Position numbers and translations under genes: made by a program. DNA of 64,000 nucleotides, taken from Ephemerocybe angulata. Taxonomy: Eukaryota; Basidiomycota; Agaricomycetes; Agaricales; Psathyrellaceae. Shown here in pieces: positions 12,704 to 22,361 of the stretch. Location of the stretch: assembly GCA_013368325.1 (NCBI GenBank), contig JAACJK010000057.1, positions 1 to 64,000 of the forward strand. The letters run 5' to 3'. Under the pieces are notes generated by a model that had not been told where the DNA came from, made no database searches, and saw only the letters and a list, made by a program, of their open reading frames with translations. Positions within the stretch are counted from its first letter, which is position 1. Each line of letters begins with the position of its first letter.

Positions 12704-14935
12704 ATGTTCACCCTCAACCGCCTTCCTCCCTCCCTCCTCCACCGCAGCCCAAAGGCTCGCCCACTTCACACTCTCACATTCTCCCCACCATCGTGCATTC
12801 GCAGAACGACAAGGACGAGTCCCCTTCGCTCGTCATGTAGCTCCAACTTCCGACGACACCAGCGAAGCGCTCATACAAGTAGTGGCCCCACCCTGCCCAC
12901 CTCTGACGCGCAGAAAAGCACAATCTACGCCCTCTCGACGCCCCCAGGGCGCGGAGGCGTAGGTATAATCCGCATCTCAGGCCCCGATGCGCTCCAAGTC
13001 TGGCGCAAAATGGTCAAACCCCACACCGCAAAGGGTACGTCCGCCTGGTCCCCCACAACCCCACTTCCCAGTCGAGAAAGGCACACCAACTAAACCAACT
13101 ACTTGCTACTTGTGTAGGGAAGCCTATCACGAACCCAACGCCCTGGAAGCTGCATCGCTGCCGCATCGTACACCCCTCGGACGAGTCCAACACCCTCGAC
13201 GACGGCCTCGCAGTCTTTTTCAAAGGCCCAAAGTCCTTCACCTCCGAGGACACGCTCGAGCTACACCTCCACTCCGGCCGCGCCGTCATATCCGCCGTTC
13301 TCTCTGCGCTTTCATCCTCAACGACGTCCTCCACGCCGATGACGACCTCTTCGAGTTCAGCGCCTCCGCCAACCCCGACCCCGACATTCTCCACCCTCCG
13401 CCCCGCTGCCCCCGGTGAATTCACGCGCCGCGCTTTCCTCGGCGGGCGCCTCGACCTCACGCAGGTCGAAGGCCTCAAAGACCTCATCGACGCCGAAACC
13501 GAAGGCCAACGGCGCCTCGCCGTGCGTGCCGCAGAAGGCGAGGTCCGCGCCCAGCTCAGCAGCTTGAGAAAGGACGTCGTGCATGCGCTGGCGCAGGTGG
13601 AGGCGCTCATCGACTTTGGGGAGGGCGAGGAGATTGAGGAGGGGGTGTTTGAGGGAGGTGAGTGTTTTTTGTTGCTGTTCTGGCTTTAATGCTGGGTGGG
13701 ATGGATGGGTGTTAATGCGGTGCGATAGCGAGGGAGGGTGTGGAGAAGGTTTTGGAGACGGTGCGCGGGTACTTGGACGACCACCGCCGCGGTGAACTCC
13801 TACGTTCTGGCATCAAGCTCGCCATCTTCGGTCCCCCCAATGCAGGAAAAAGCAGTCTCCTCAACTTCCTCGGTGCGCATCTCCCTCTCCACACCCATTT
13901 TCCTAAACTGACACATTCATTTGATACTTACGTCTATACCACTCTGGCTTGTGCTTTGACTTGTGGAACACAGCGCAACGCGAAGCAGCAATCGTCACCC
14001 CCATCCCAGGGACGACGCGCGACATCCTCTCGCTATCCCTGGACATTGGAGGCTTACCCGTCATCCTCTCTGACACCGCGGGCCTGCGCAAGACAGAGGA
14101 CGTTGTAGAGAAGATCGGCATCGAGCGGGCAAGGCAGGCGTGCGTACCATACACCCATACTGTTCTTCCTCTGCCAGCAACACTGACTTCGCCCCTTCCT
14201 TCATTCTTTCCTGATTCTTTCAATTCCTGATGATGCAGTGTACAAAACGCCGACATCTCAATATGCGTGCTCTCCCTCCCCGACATTCTCTCTCCCCCCT
14301 CCCAATCGTCCACAGACACAGAACACTGGCGCGCCCTCGTCTCCCCCACAACCTTCTTCCTCCTCAACAAATCAGACCTTCTACCACCCTCCCCCACTTC
14401 TTCTCTAGACCCCGAACGTCTGCTTAGCTCCCTCTTACCCCCTTCTGCCTCTACCTCTCCCCCCGCCGCTACATCTGAAGTGCCAACAATCCCAGCCCAA
14501 GAGCAGTCACACCCGCCCCAAAATGCATGGATCGCAAGCCTATCCAGCGGCACAGGCACCCAAGCCTTCCTCAACGGCTTCGCCACAGCGCTCAACGCGC
14601 GCTACGGTCTCTCAGCGACGGCAGACGACGCGGGGCGCGCGACGGAGCTCAACCCCGTGGTTATCACGCGTGCGAGGCATCGAGACCATCTCAAGGCTGC
14701 GCAGGGGCATTTAGAGGTGTTTTTGGAGTATGGTGCGCCCCGTTCCTCTCTTCTCTTCGTACCTCGCGATCGAGGCATAAGAATAAACACTGACCGAACT
14801 TCAGGCCCGAACGACGTCGTACTTGCCGCTGAAGAGCTGCGTTACGCCGCGCGCGCTATCGGGAAAGTCACAGGCGCCATCGACGTCGAAGACATCCTCG
14901 ACGCCGTCTTCAGAGACTTCTGCATCGGAAAGTAG
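12704..14935 (+). CDS. MSS1: Mitochondrial tRNA modification GTPase (MnmE/TrmE family)
   Basis: With Mto1, this GTPase makes the 5-carboxymethylaminomethyl-type modification of wobble uridine in mitochondrial tRNAs. The start at 12704 gives an Arg/Ser-rich mitochondrial presequence ([20 protein letters not shown]). Exons: 12704-13034, 13118-13657, 13729-13872, 13974-14139, 14239-14732, 14805-14935, for 601 residues with every junction in frame. The N-terminal domain shows [21 protein letters not shown] and [21 protein letters not shown]1 is [10 protein letters not shown]2 IPGTTRD, G3 [14 protein letters not shown]4 NKSD. The protein ends with [11 protein letters not shown], the invariant C-terminal CIGK motif whose cysteine is needed in bacterial MnmE. 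It is complete, and its 3' end is also present as a relic at 20432-20467. Confidence 0.95.
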
Positions 14936-15171
14936 ATCTATATGTATATAGAAATGTAGATAGGTTGTAGATTGATAGGTATATAGAGCATATCATATAG
15001 CGAGAAGGTGAAGCGGAGGTGCCCAACGTCAAGGGGGTCAATGGGCGATATGCCATGGTGCGGGCCGAGCGGAGATTGATTCCAAATGATTTCTCTCGCA
15101 TCGTCCACGTCGACGTGGGACTTTTCCTTAGTCCTCCTCCTCACCAGAACGGCCGTCAGGGCAACACGAAT

Positions 15172-16779
15172 ATGGCGACGAGCAATACCCTCATACACCT
15201 CCTCGACACCAACACCGTTCCAAGTAACGTCGAGGCAGCATCGATTGAGCAATCAATTGCAAAATACGATGTCGAGATTGCCAAGTTACGGTCCCAACTC
15301 GATACTCTGGTCGAAGAGCGAAGGCGGCATCATGCCGTTCTGTCTCCTCTTCGCCGAATGCCTCTCGAACTTCTGGGGGAAATATTCACCATGGTTCCTC
15401 CATATATCTTGGACTACAGTGGCCGTCAGGACGTGATTAATCTTGGGCTTGTATGCAAGAGGTGGCGCGACGCAACCATCTACACGCACCGGCTATGGAG
15501 TAGTCTCTCAATCGTCCCGAACGACGGGTTAAAAGCCTATGACAAAACCGTCTCGTGGTTCCAAAAATCGGGCAGTGTTCCAAAATCCCTGCGATTCGAC
15601 GCGCACTGGAAGCATTGTGGATGTTCTGAACAAGATGAAGGCCCGTGTCTCGCCACGAACCCGGCGTTGGTTCGACTCCTGACGGAAGGCCGAGTTCTCG
15701 ACCACTTCGAGCTGGTTGTATCCAGTATCAGATGCTTTAAAAACTGGATCGCGGCAATCGACGCTGTCGAGAAAATTCCAACCAGGCCCCGCCCTTGGGA
15801 TGCATTGCGGTCCTTTGACCTCACGTTCAACGACGACGACGAAAAACGATGGACCGAGCTCGAACACGATATACCCGAGCAATGGTGCTTTTCCCTCCTC
15901 CCCCCGATAATCACCGCCCTCCATCTATACCTTCCAGCAGCATGGGCCGGCTTCGACGAAGACGACGAAAGTCTCTCAAGACATGGAGCGCTCAAGATTC
16001 CCGTCGAGGTCCTCAACAGGCTCACAACCTTTACAATCAGATGCGACTGGTCAGGGACGAAGCTCGTTGAATTGCTGCAGCATTGCACCAACGTCGAGAC
16101 GCTAACAATCGAATTCAACAACCGCTCACCTCTACTTGAGGAGAGAGACAACCCCTTGCTACGTACCCTAGCCAACTCAAGGATACTCCTTCCCAAAGTC
16201 CGCTCGCTGCGTCTCAGAGAAGCGGGCACTGCCGAGATTCTTCGGTACCTCAGTACGCCAGCAATCACGAACCTGGACCTTGGCTTTGCCGATTGGGAGC
16301 CAAAGGATACCGACTTCATCGATACCGTCCCTAAATTCCTACATGCTTCAGATGCCACAACCTCCTTGCTCTCTCTCCGAATCTACAATCGCCATATCTC
16401 AGATTACGATCTGCGCCGGTTCCTCAATGATCTCGACTCTCTAAAGCGACTTACGCTGGACAAAGTTACTTGGAGTAGGAACCTTTTCATTGCCGTGACG
16501 AACAGTGACCACAAGTGCAAGCCCCGAATTCCTTCGGTTGAACAGTTGGAGATTTTACAGCTCCCGGATGATCGTGGAGTATGCCCAATCGGATATAGCG
16601 CTCTCATGGAAGGAACCAGGCAAGGGTGCATGCCATGCATATTGACAATGTCATTTAGAGGTGGTCAACCAACGGGCCGGCAGTCTCTTTCTGAAGAAGA
16701 TCGCCGCACCTTGAAGGACAAGGCCTCCATGTATGCGCAAATAGTCCCTCCCTTCGACTGGGAGTGTTTGCAACTGTAG
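15172..16779 (+). CDS. F-box protein with N-terminal coiled coil
   Basis: Intronless, 535 residues from the ATG at 15172 (MATSNTLIHLLDTNTVPSNV). The frame is open upstream to 15019, but that part is duplicated GH92 and insertion-flank sequence. It has the common agaricomycete layout. First a short coiled coil (SIEQSIAKYDVEIAKLRSQL, then DTLVEERRRHHAVLSPL), then an F-box (RRMPLELLGEIFTMVPPYI ... LGLVCKRWRDATIYTHRLW), then a leucine-rich region to the C terminus. It would bind Skp1 and present a substrate to an SCF ligase; the substrate is unknown. It sits inside the insertion in the GH92 relic. Confidence 0.8.
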   Translation: MATSNTLIHLLDTNTVPSNVEAASIEQSIAKYDVEIAKLRSQLDTLVEERRRHHAVLSPLRRMPLELLGEIFTMVPPYILDYSGRQDVINLGLVCKRWRDATIYTHRLWSSLSIVPNDGLKAYDKTVSWFQKSGSVPKSLRFDAHWKHCGCSEQDEGPCLATNPALVRLLTEGRVLDHFELVVSSIRCFKNWIAAIDAVEKIPTRPRPWDALRSFDLTFNDDDEKRWTELEHDIPEQWCFSLLPPIITALHLYLPAAWAGFDEDDESLSRHGALKIPVEVLNRLTTFTIRCDWSGTKLVELLQHCTNVETLTIEFNNRSPLLEERDNPLLRTLANSRILLPKVRSLRLREAGTAEILRYLSTPAITNLDLGFADWEPKDTDFIDTVPKFLHASDATTSLLSLRIYNRHISDYDLRRFLNDLDSLKRLTLDKVTWSRNLFIAVTNSDHKCKPRIPSVEQLEILQLPDDRGVCPIGYSALMEGTRQGCMPCILTMSFRGGQPTGRQSLSEEDRRTLKDKASMYAQIVPPFDWECLQL

Positions 16780-17058
16780 CAATACTACTATATATTCAAC
16801 GCAATCGGATCTGTCTTAAAGGTATTTTTATTTTACAGCTCTCTGAGAATAGAGACGCGCAGGTACTGGGAGCAAAGGCAAGGGGATTATATGGACTTAA
16901 ATCTGGATAGAATGGAGTGCTGAGGTATGAATACATGATAAAATGGCACGCCTTTCTGACTGCCAAAGGTACTTGTGTATGTTTACTGATGATTGGACGA
17001 GTTGAGAGAAGGCCAAGGCTCGTAAGTGGCTACAGGATGGCTATCGAAGGCTTGAGAT
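16780..17058. other. 3' flank of the F-box insertion
   Basis: AT-richer non-coding sequence up to the CCAACG repeat. No poly(A) tract, terminal repeat or ORF of note. Confidence 0.5.
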
Positions 17059-17510
17059 CCAACGCGGGAGGCTGTAGGCCTAATTGAAACTTGAATCTGC
17101 GCAACCCATCGCGTCATGCCAAACGGCGGAGACACCGAAGGTATCATCACCCCAGCCTTGTTCGGCTCAGTTCCAGTAGTCCCTATGTACCTTTAGCCAG
17201 TTTAGACGTAGAGATATAAACAATAAGCTGGCTGAGGCGCCAAGTTCGTTTCGGTATGCATGTCACGACACAGAAAAGGGTACTCCTCCACAGGGTCCTG
17301 ACCATCTTAACTCTGACTTTAGGTGATAGTTTCCTACCTTTCTGCCCTTCTGGTGGTGGACGTCGGGAAACAAGCTCCGCCAGAGCCAAAACGCGACCCC
17401 AAAAGTGCCCCTAACTTTACGATGATGCCATCAATTGGATTACAGCTTTGGATCCAAACATTGAACTTCTTCATCGAATCCGAGTCGTCGACTTTGCACT
17501 GTTACTAGTC
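17059..17510 (-). pseudogene. GH92 alpha-mannosidase 5'-end fragment
   Basis: Duplicated fragment of the gene at 6069-9405. It includes RWVAQ(I/T)Q-like sequence near 17095-17130 and a decayed start region (MVRTLWRSTLFCVVTCIP) matching the signal peptide at 9405. The stretch between the signal peptide and the next exon is deleted, and the catalytic domain is absent. A further 29-bp piece lies at 15000-15028, left of the F-box insertion. Confidence 0.8.
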
Positions 17511-18647
17511 CTCTCGACCCTCTAGATGGTTAAAAACATTACGACTTGCCCAAAGGTCCTCGATTTAGATATATGAGTACCGTATGTATGTAGCTGAATC
17601 CCAGAAGCCCCGCATCATCTCCATCTCAACGGCTTTAACGGACAATTAGCGGACCCGACCTTCACAAAAGCAGGCAAGAAACTTTCCAAAACGGTCGGTA
17701 AAACTGATCTATGCGCACAATAATGGGCTCCTCGAGCGCCTATTTACCTTAAGAGAAGCTTATATCGCTCAAAGCTGCCCTTAACCGTGGGCTGAACGTT
17801 GGGGGAAGCTTGTGGAGACCGATAGAAGGTGAATATAAGCTTTGGATTCGAGAATCTTGAGGAATTATTCGTCAAGCGCAACGTATCTGGTTGGAAACTG
17901 CTTGTAAAGGTTCTCTTCTAAAGTTGGGTCTATCATCAGAGGGAGACGGCTGAATGTACCTGTCCCTATGCTGTATGTTCGCCCGCAATCTGGTATACAC
18001 CAAACAACTCCCAGATTCGTTTCCCTTTGGGGAGACAGTAAGTTTCATGAGCTCAATGCAAGCCTCAGTCATTGAAGACGACAGAGCGGTCGTGAAAGGC
18101 GAGGAATATCTCGCCCGGAAAAGCGCGTGTGTAGGCGCTTTGTATTGGTCAATGCATCAGAGCGAGTCATCTTGGACCAACCAGCTTGTATCCCTTCGTG
18201 GGTTTTTCGAGAGTTGTAAGAGTTCTTTCAAGGCTGGTAGAAGTATACTTCTTTTCTTGAAGCTGTCCCAAAACTTCCCTGGCGCACACCAACGTCGAAC
18301 GGGCGGCGATCTCGTTAAGCGCCAGTGGCTAGCCCCTATCTAAGCATCACATAAGCAGTCAGCAAAGCGCGCCTTCTCGACAAATCCCTTTGAAAAACGC
18401 ATGCCGGCCGTCCATATCAGGTATAATGTCAGCGGCTTGGGCACCTTTTCCATGCGTTTCCATCGCCAAGCCAGCGCTTTGTGCACAGTGGCACTGACCA
18501 AAGCACTCGACTGTGCTTTGCACCCAATGCCCGTAGAGTATATAGCGCCAGCGACCATGGCTCGAAATCTTCAGTTTCCTTCGTCGCCCCTCTCCTCCAC
18601 AGCTCACTTACTACCCAACCAGTTTTCCTCCCCATTTTACATCCAAT
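17511..18647. other. Intergenic, duplicate of the 9560-10737 region
   Basis: Non-coding copy of the GH92/HMG1 intergenic region with substitutions and small indels. It ends with the HMG2 promoter. Confidence 0.6.
18539..18545 (+). promoter_or_regulatory. TATA-like box of HMG2
   Basis: TATATAG in the same AGAGTATATAGCGCC context as upstream of HMG1, about 105 nt before the HMG2 start. Confidence 0.5.
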
Positions 18648-20126
18648 ATGCCTGGCACCAACCTTTCCTCTAACTCCAACGAGAACAAGAACTTGAACCC
18701 CGGCCACTCGGCTGATGCCGACGCCACTCCGCCAATTCCTCCTTCATCCTCCAACGCCGCGGGCAACCCGACCTTGTTCTCCGATAACACCGCCACCAAT
18801 GAAATCGAACAACAGTCCGGCTCTGAGATTGAGGTGAGTAAACTTGCCTACCTTCTCTATACTCGCCTTTATGCCAATACTCAAAATCCATCACTACTTT
18901 GCCAGGCCGGACCTACGTCTCCTTCCCCAAGTGCGGAACCCAAGTACCCGAAGCTTCCCCTCAACCCATATTTCCTCTTCAGAAAAGAATTCGTCGCTGG
19001 TATAATGGAACTGATAAAAGCGCAGGCCTTGAAGGAGGACCCTACGATCCGTCAGGCCCAGCTCAATCAATTGGTGGCCAGCAAGTGGAATCGCTTATCT
19101 GATCTCGAAAAGGCCCCATACAAAGCCGAGGCTGCTGAAGCGCTTGCGGAGTACAGGAAAAAGTACCCTGACCACCCTTATTTCTTGGGGAAGGCTCTTC
19201 AGGCCGCAAGGAAGAGGGCGAAGGACGCGGCGGAGGCAGCCGCGCTTCGCGAGCGCCAGCCTATCAGCTTGAAATCCCACCGTAGCGCTAACTTGAAGAA
19301 GTCCGCCAAGTTCGCTAAGTCGAAAGGCAAGGGCAAGGAAGTGGGAGTGGAACGTTCACGCTCCCCCCTCGACGAAGAAAGCACCTCTGCAAGGGTTGAG
19401 TCCTGGAGATATCACGTTGCGGCCGCCTCCACTCAAAATTCCTTTTCATACCCCTCCGGGTCGGGCTCATCGACTCCGAACAACCAAACCGCTTCGACGT
19501 CCTTCGTCCTGGGCTCTGGCAACTTTTCCAACAATGCCCAGCCCTCGACCTGGGGCAACCTCGCCCAACCTGCATTCATACCCCAAGCTCCGACTGGCTT
19601 CAACTTCGCGCCTCAGCCCATGCCTCACTACCCCGCTCAGCCCATGCCTCACTACCCCGCTCAGCCCATGCCTCACTACCCCGCTCAGCCCATGCCTCAC
19701 TACCCCGCTCAGCCTTACGCCTTCGACCCGAACTATGGCTTAACGTGGAACCTCCCGGGAGTCAACCAGGGCAATGCACCGGGCTTGGGCGCGCACGCTG
19801 GTACCAACTTCTTTGACACTCAGGCAGGCCCGTTGGTGCATTTCGATAATGCGCCGGGCCCGGCCGCGCATGTTGATGGCATTTTCGTCGATGCAGGCCC
19901 CTTCTTGTATTATATCCACGGAAGGCATATTCCTGCTGTGGTTGGTGTAAGCTCGAGTGCCGAACAGTACCCCCAGGCTGGGAACCAGCCCACTCCTTTC
20001 GGACTCAACGCCCCCAGATCCTTTGTTTCCACGTGGGGCGCCAACTACTATATTGCGGAGCAGGAGACGATGTTGGCCTCGCCATTAAGTGCTGAGTTCA
20101 ACAACTTCTTGAACTGGGGGTCTTAA
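18648..20126 (+). CDS. HMG-box (MATA_HMG type) protein 2
   Basis: Paralogue of HMG1 from the tandem duplication. Exon 1 is 18648-18833, a 72-nt intron (18834-18905, GTGAGT...CCAG) keeps frame, and exon 2 is 18906-20126, for 468 residues. Intron retention would also stay open, adding 24 residues. The HMG box is NPYFLFRKEFVAGIMELIKA ... ASKWNRLSDLEKAPYKAEA ... YRKKYPDHPYFLG, closer to the family consensus than HMG1. A basic stretch follows (ANLKKSAKFAKSKGKGKE). The Pro/Gln/Ser-rich C-terminal half contains four copies of an eight-residue repeat QPMPHYPA. It is a likely nuclear transcription factor with unknown targets. Confidence 0.85.
   Translation: MPGTNLSSNSNENKNLNPGHSADADATPPIPPSSSNAAGNPTLFSDNTATNEIEQQSGSEIEVSKLAYLLYTRLYANTQNPSLLCQAGPTSPSPSAEPKYPKLPLNPYFLFRKEFVAGIMELIKAQALKEDPTIRQAQLNQLVASKWNRLSDLEKAPYKAEAAEALAEYRKKYPDHPYFLGKALQAARKRAKDAAEAAALRERQPISLKSHRSANLKKSAKFAKSKGKGKEVGVERSRSPLDEESTSARVESWRYHVAAASTQNSFSYPSGSGSSTPNNQTASTSFVLGSGNFSNNAQPSTWGNLAQPAFIPQAPTGFNFAPQPMPHYPAQPMPHYPAQPMPHYPAQPMPHYPAQPYAFDPNYGLTWNLPGVNQGNAPGLGAHAGTNFFDTQAGPLVHFDNAPGPAAHVDGIFVDAGPFLYYIHGRHIPAVVGVSSSAEQYPQAGNQPTPFGLNAPRSFVSTWGANYYIAEQETMLASPLSAEFNNFLNWGS
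19614..19709 (+). repeat. 24-bp tandem repeat (4 units) coding QPMPHYPA
   Basis: Four consecutive copies of a 24-nt unit (starts CAGCCCATGCC) inside HMG2. HMG1 has a single corresponding segment (QPMPHYSA), so the array expanded after the duplication. Unit length is a multiple of three, which keeps the frame. Confidence 0.9.
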
Positions 20127-20624
20127 GGGTCAGGCTTGCGGTGCGGAATGCGCTTGTCCTCATCTGCTTTAAATTCTGGTTTCAGTTTCTTCTCAGGCTG
20201 GCTTAGACTTTTTATAATTTCTCAGATCTCTCCATTAGAGTATGCATTCCTTTTTATATCCCGCTGTAGTATGCCTATGTCCTATGTCACATAATCTATG
20301 CCTACGTTTCTCTCCTCTACCTCAAACCCTTCAAAGAAGTCAGATTCCCAGTGCAAATTACTTAGGGCAACATCTTCTTGGAGTGATCAATCGATCACCG
20401 GCGCTTAAGCGCTTACACCTCATCACGACATGACGCCGTCTTCAGAGATTTCTGCATCGGAAAGTAGTCTATATAATAGTCTATATATAGATTGGTAGAT
20501 GGGTTGTAGAGTACTTTTATCGAAGCAGCACGGGTATCTCTCTCTCCCCTCCCCTCCCCCTCCTCGACTCTAAATCCAATCAAGCAACAAGTCCCCAGAT
20601 ACGATTACGACAAAGTGCTCTACA
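20127..20624. other. Intergenic, HMG2 to ERG27, containing the MSS1 relic
   Basis: Begins with the duplicated HMG 3' flank, then the MSS1 relic. From about 20513 it is unique pyrimidine-rich sequence at the 3' end of ERG27 (convergent). Confidence 0.6.
20432..20467 (+). pseudogene. MSS1 3'-end relic (last 12 codons)
   Basis: Reads [11 protein letters not shown] plus stop, identical in protein to the end of MSS1 at 14900-14935. The duplicated 3' flank follows. The preceding sequence (...ACCTCATCA) matches the MSS1 promoter, so a single deletion removed almost the whole second gene copy. Confidence 0.85.
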
Positions 20625-22210
20625 TCACATCCTCTCACTCGCATTCTCCCCAACCCACCCCCTCCCCTCCTCCTCCTTACACTTCCTCAGAAGCGCATCA
20701 CACGCCAAAACCAACCGTCTCCCCTCCTCCTCATTCGCCAACCACGCCTTCACAGGCGACAGCCCCACGCGCTCCTCGCCCCACCTATCCGTCTCCGACC
20801 CAAACCGCACCGGGGGCACGCGCGGGTACCCTTTCGATGATTTAGATGATGAATTCCCCCCTTTTCCTTCCGATGACGCCGACGCCTTCGACTTCGCCTT
20901 CGATTGAGACGAAGAAGGAGGAGGAGGAGGGGCGGAGGTGAGGAGCGCGAGGCAGGCGAGGGGCACGAGGGCGAGGTGCGTCGCGGCGAGGGCGCCTTTG
21001 TACGGCGATATGGGGTGGTTGGGCGAGCCGAGCCAGCGCGCGAGGTAGAATAGGCATATTTTTATCATGTCGAAGAAGGGCCCTATGAGGGCGTTTGCGA
21101 CGTTCGTGTTCACCACGCCTGGCTGGCTTACAAAGTGCCTCACTCTCCCACTCCCATTTCTACTAGCATTGGTTGGGTTACTTGATTTTGGCTCCGAGTC
21201 CGCTGAGATAGTTGGGTGTGTGCTGAGGCGGTCGAGGGTGGTGGCGACGATGTCGATTTGGTATTTCGAGCTTTCGTAGCTGTGGGTTGTGTTTTTGAGC
21301 TGCCAGTCTGCGGGGTCGTAGAAGGCGGGGGAAGCCTCAATGCTCGAGCACCAGACCACGCGGCCCGCGCCCAGTCCCTCTATATCACCAGCCTTCACCG
21401 CCGAACTAGGAGGAGATGCAGAAACAGAAATAGCGTTGCTAGAAGGAGAGGAGGCCGCGAGCAAGTTCTCGAGTTCACGGAACAGCGCAAAGTGTCCGAA
21501 AAAGTTGCATTGCCAGACCCAGCCGAGGCCGTCGATGCTGAGTTCGCCCTGGTGCTGCGAGTAGAAGAGCGGCGCTGTCACGGCTTGCATTGGGGAGGCG
21601 AGGAGTTGTTTGATGGCGAGCGCCCAGTCGATGCCCGTGAAGGAGGCGAGGCCTGCGTTGCACATGAGGTGCGAGATGTACGTGTATCTGAAGTCGTTCG
21701 TTCGTTCGTTCGTGAGTATCTGTAACTCGTATTGAGAGGGAGGGAGGGAGGAAATGAAGCGCACCTGCTCCTAATCCGCGCTGCAAAGTCAAACACGCTC
21801 TTCGTCGACGCCAAGTCGAGATACTCCACCTCCACAACAAGGTTCTTCCTAAACTCCTCCGCAGCCTTGTCCACACCACCCTTCGCTATCCGTTTCCGCA
21901 GATGCGCATCGAACCACTTCAACAGCTCCCCCCGCGCCTTTTCCGCCCTGGCCACGCTGCGGCATGCCATAATCACCGTCGCACCCGTATACTTCGGCAT
22001 AGCCTTCCCCTCCTCGCGCGGGGGTAGTGCTTCCTCGAATGGCTGTGGGAGCGCGTCAGGTGGGCTGGGGGTACTGAGCTGGACGAGGAGGCGCTGGCAT
22101 ATGCCGTACCCCAGACCGCTGCCATCTTCATGAGAAAACTTGCTTGTATCTTTGAGGGAACGAAGAACTCACCCGTTTGCGCCTGTTACGATGATTATAG
22201 GCCTCGTCAT
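20625..22210 (-). CDS. ERG27: 3-ketosteroid reductase (sterol C-4 demethylation)
   Basis: NADPH-dependent short-chain dehydrogenase that reduces the 3-keto group in C-4 demethylation during ergosterol synthesis. It acts at the ER or lipid droplets with Erg25, Erg26 and Erg28. Exons (minus): 22210-22173, 22118-21765, 21687-20625, for 484 residues, all junctions in frame. The N terminus gives the Rossmann motif MTRPIIIVTGANG-GLGYGIC across intron 1. Family landmarks are MACRSVARAEKAR, CNAGLASFTGIDW, DGLGWVWQCNFFGHFALFRE, VVWCSSIEAS and the active-site YESSKYQID (Tyr/Lys). Intron 2 (21688-21764) contains a GTTC/GAAC tetranucleotide microsatellite. The C-terminal part has a Ser/Lys-rich insertion (SSSQSKAKSKASASS). 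Start codons of this gene and mtIF3 are only 151 bp apart. Confidence 0.9.
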
Positions 22211-22361
22211 GTTGGTATAATATCAAGTTGCAGGTCGTACCAGAACGACGTCGGACAACGGTGATTTAATGTGATTTACCGCGCCCATCATGTGACCGCC
22301 ATCCCATTCGCCCGTCACCGACCGGGGTCCGGCAACTTACCGCTCTCCCTTCACCCTCAAA
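22211..22361. promoter_or_regulatory. Short bidirectional promoter, ERG27 / mtIF3
   Basis: The two divergent start codons are separated by 151 bp, so the promoters must overlap. No TATA box is obvious. Confidence 0.55.

Larger units (their letters stand above)
8599..14990. repeat. Tandem segmental duplication, copy 1 (GH92 part, HMG1, MSS1)
   Basis: Sequence from inside GH92 through its 5' flank, HMG-box gene 1 and MSS1 recurs in the same order downstream. Long non-coding stretches match closely. For example, the segment after 9601 (CTAGATGGTTAAAAACATTA) recurs after 17520. Copy 1 keeps complete GH92 and MSS1 genes. Confidence 0.85.
15029..17058 (+). other. 2-kb insertion carrying an F-box gene, flanked by CCAACG direct repeats
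   Basis: The GH92 sequence found uninterrupted at 8599-8650 is split here. The left piece ends with CCAACG (15023-15028) and the right piece restarts with CCAACG (17059-17064), while intact GH92 has CCAACG once (8620-8625). The inserted 2,030 bp hold one intronless F-box gene, with no transposase, no inverted termini and no poly(A) tail that I can see. The 6-bp repeat looks like a target-site duplication but could be repair microhomology. Confidence 0.6.
15000..20512. repeat. Tandem segmental duplication, copy 2 (degraded, with an insertion)
   Basis: It begins with GH92-derived sequence (15001-15028 matches 8600-8625) directly after the MSS1 3' flank. It is interrupted by a 2-kb insertion (15029-17058), then resumes with GH92 sequence, skipping what corresponds to about 8650-9105. 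The GH92 5' flank and HMG2 follow, and the copy ends with the last 12 codons and 3' flank of MSS1 (20432-20512). The original gene order was therefore probably GH92-HMG-MSS1-ERG27. Confidence 0.8.
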
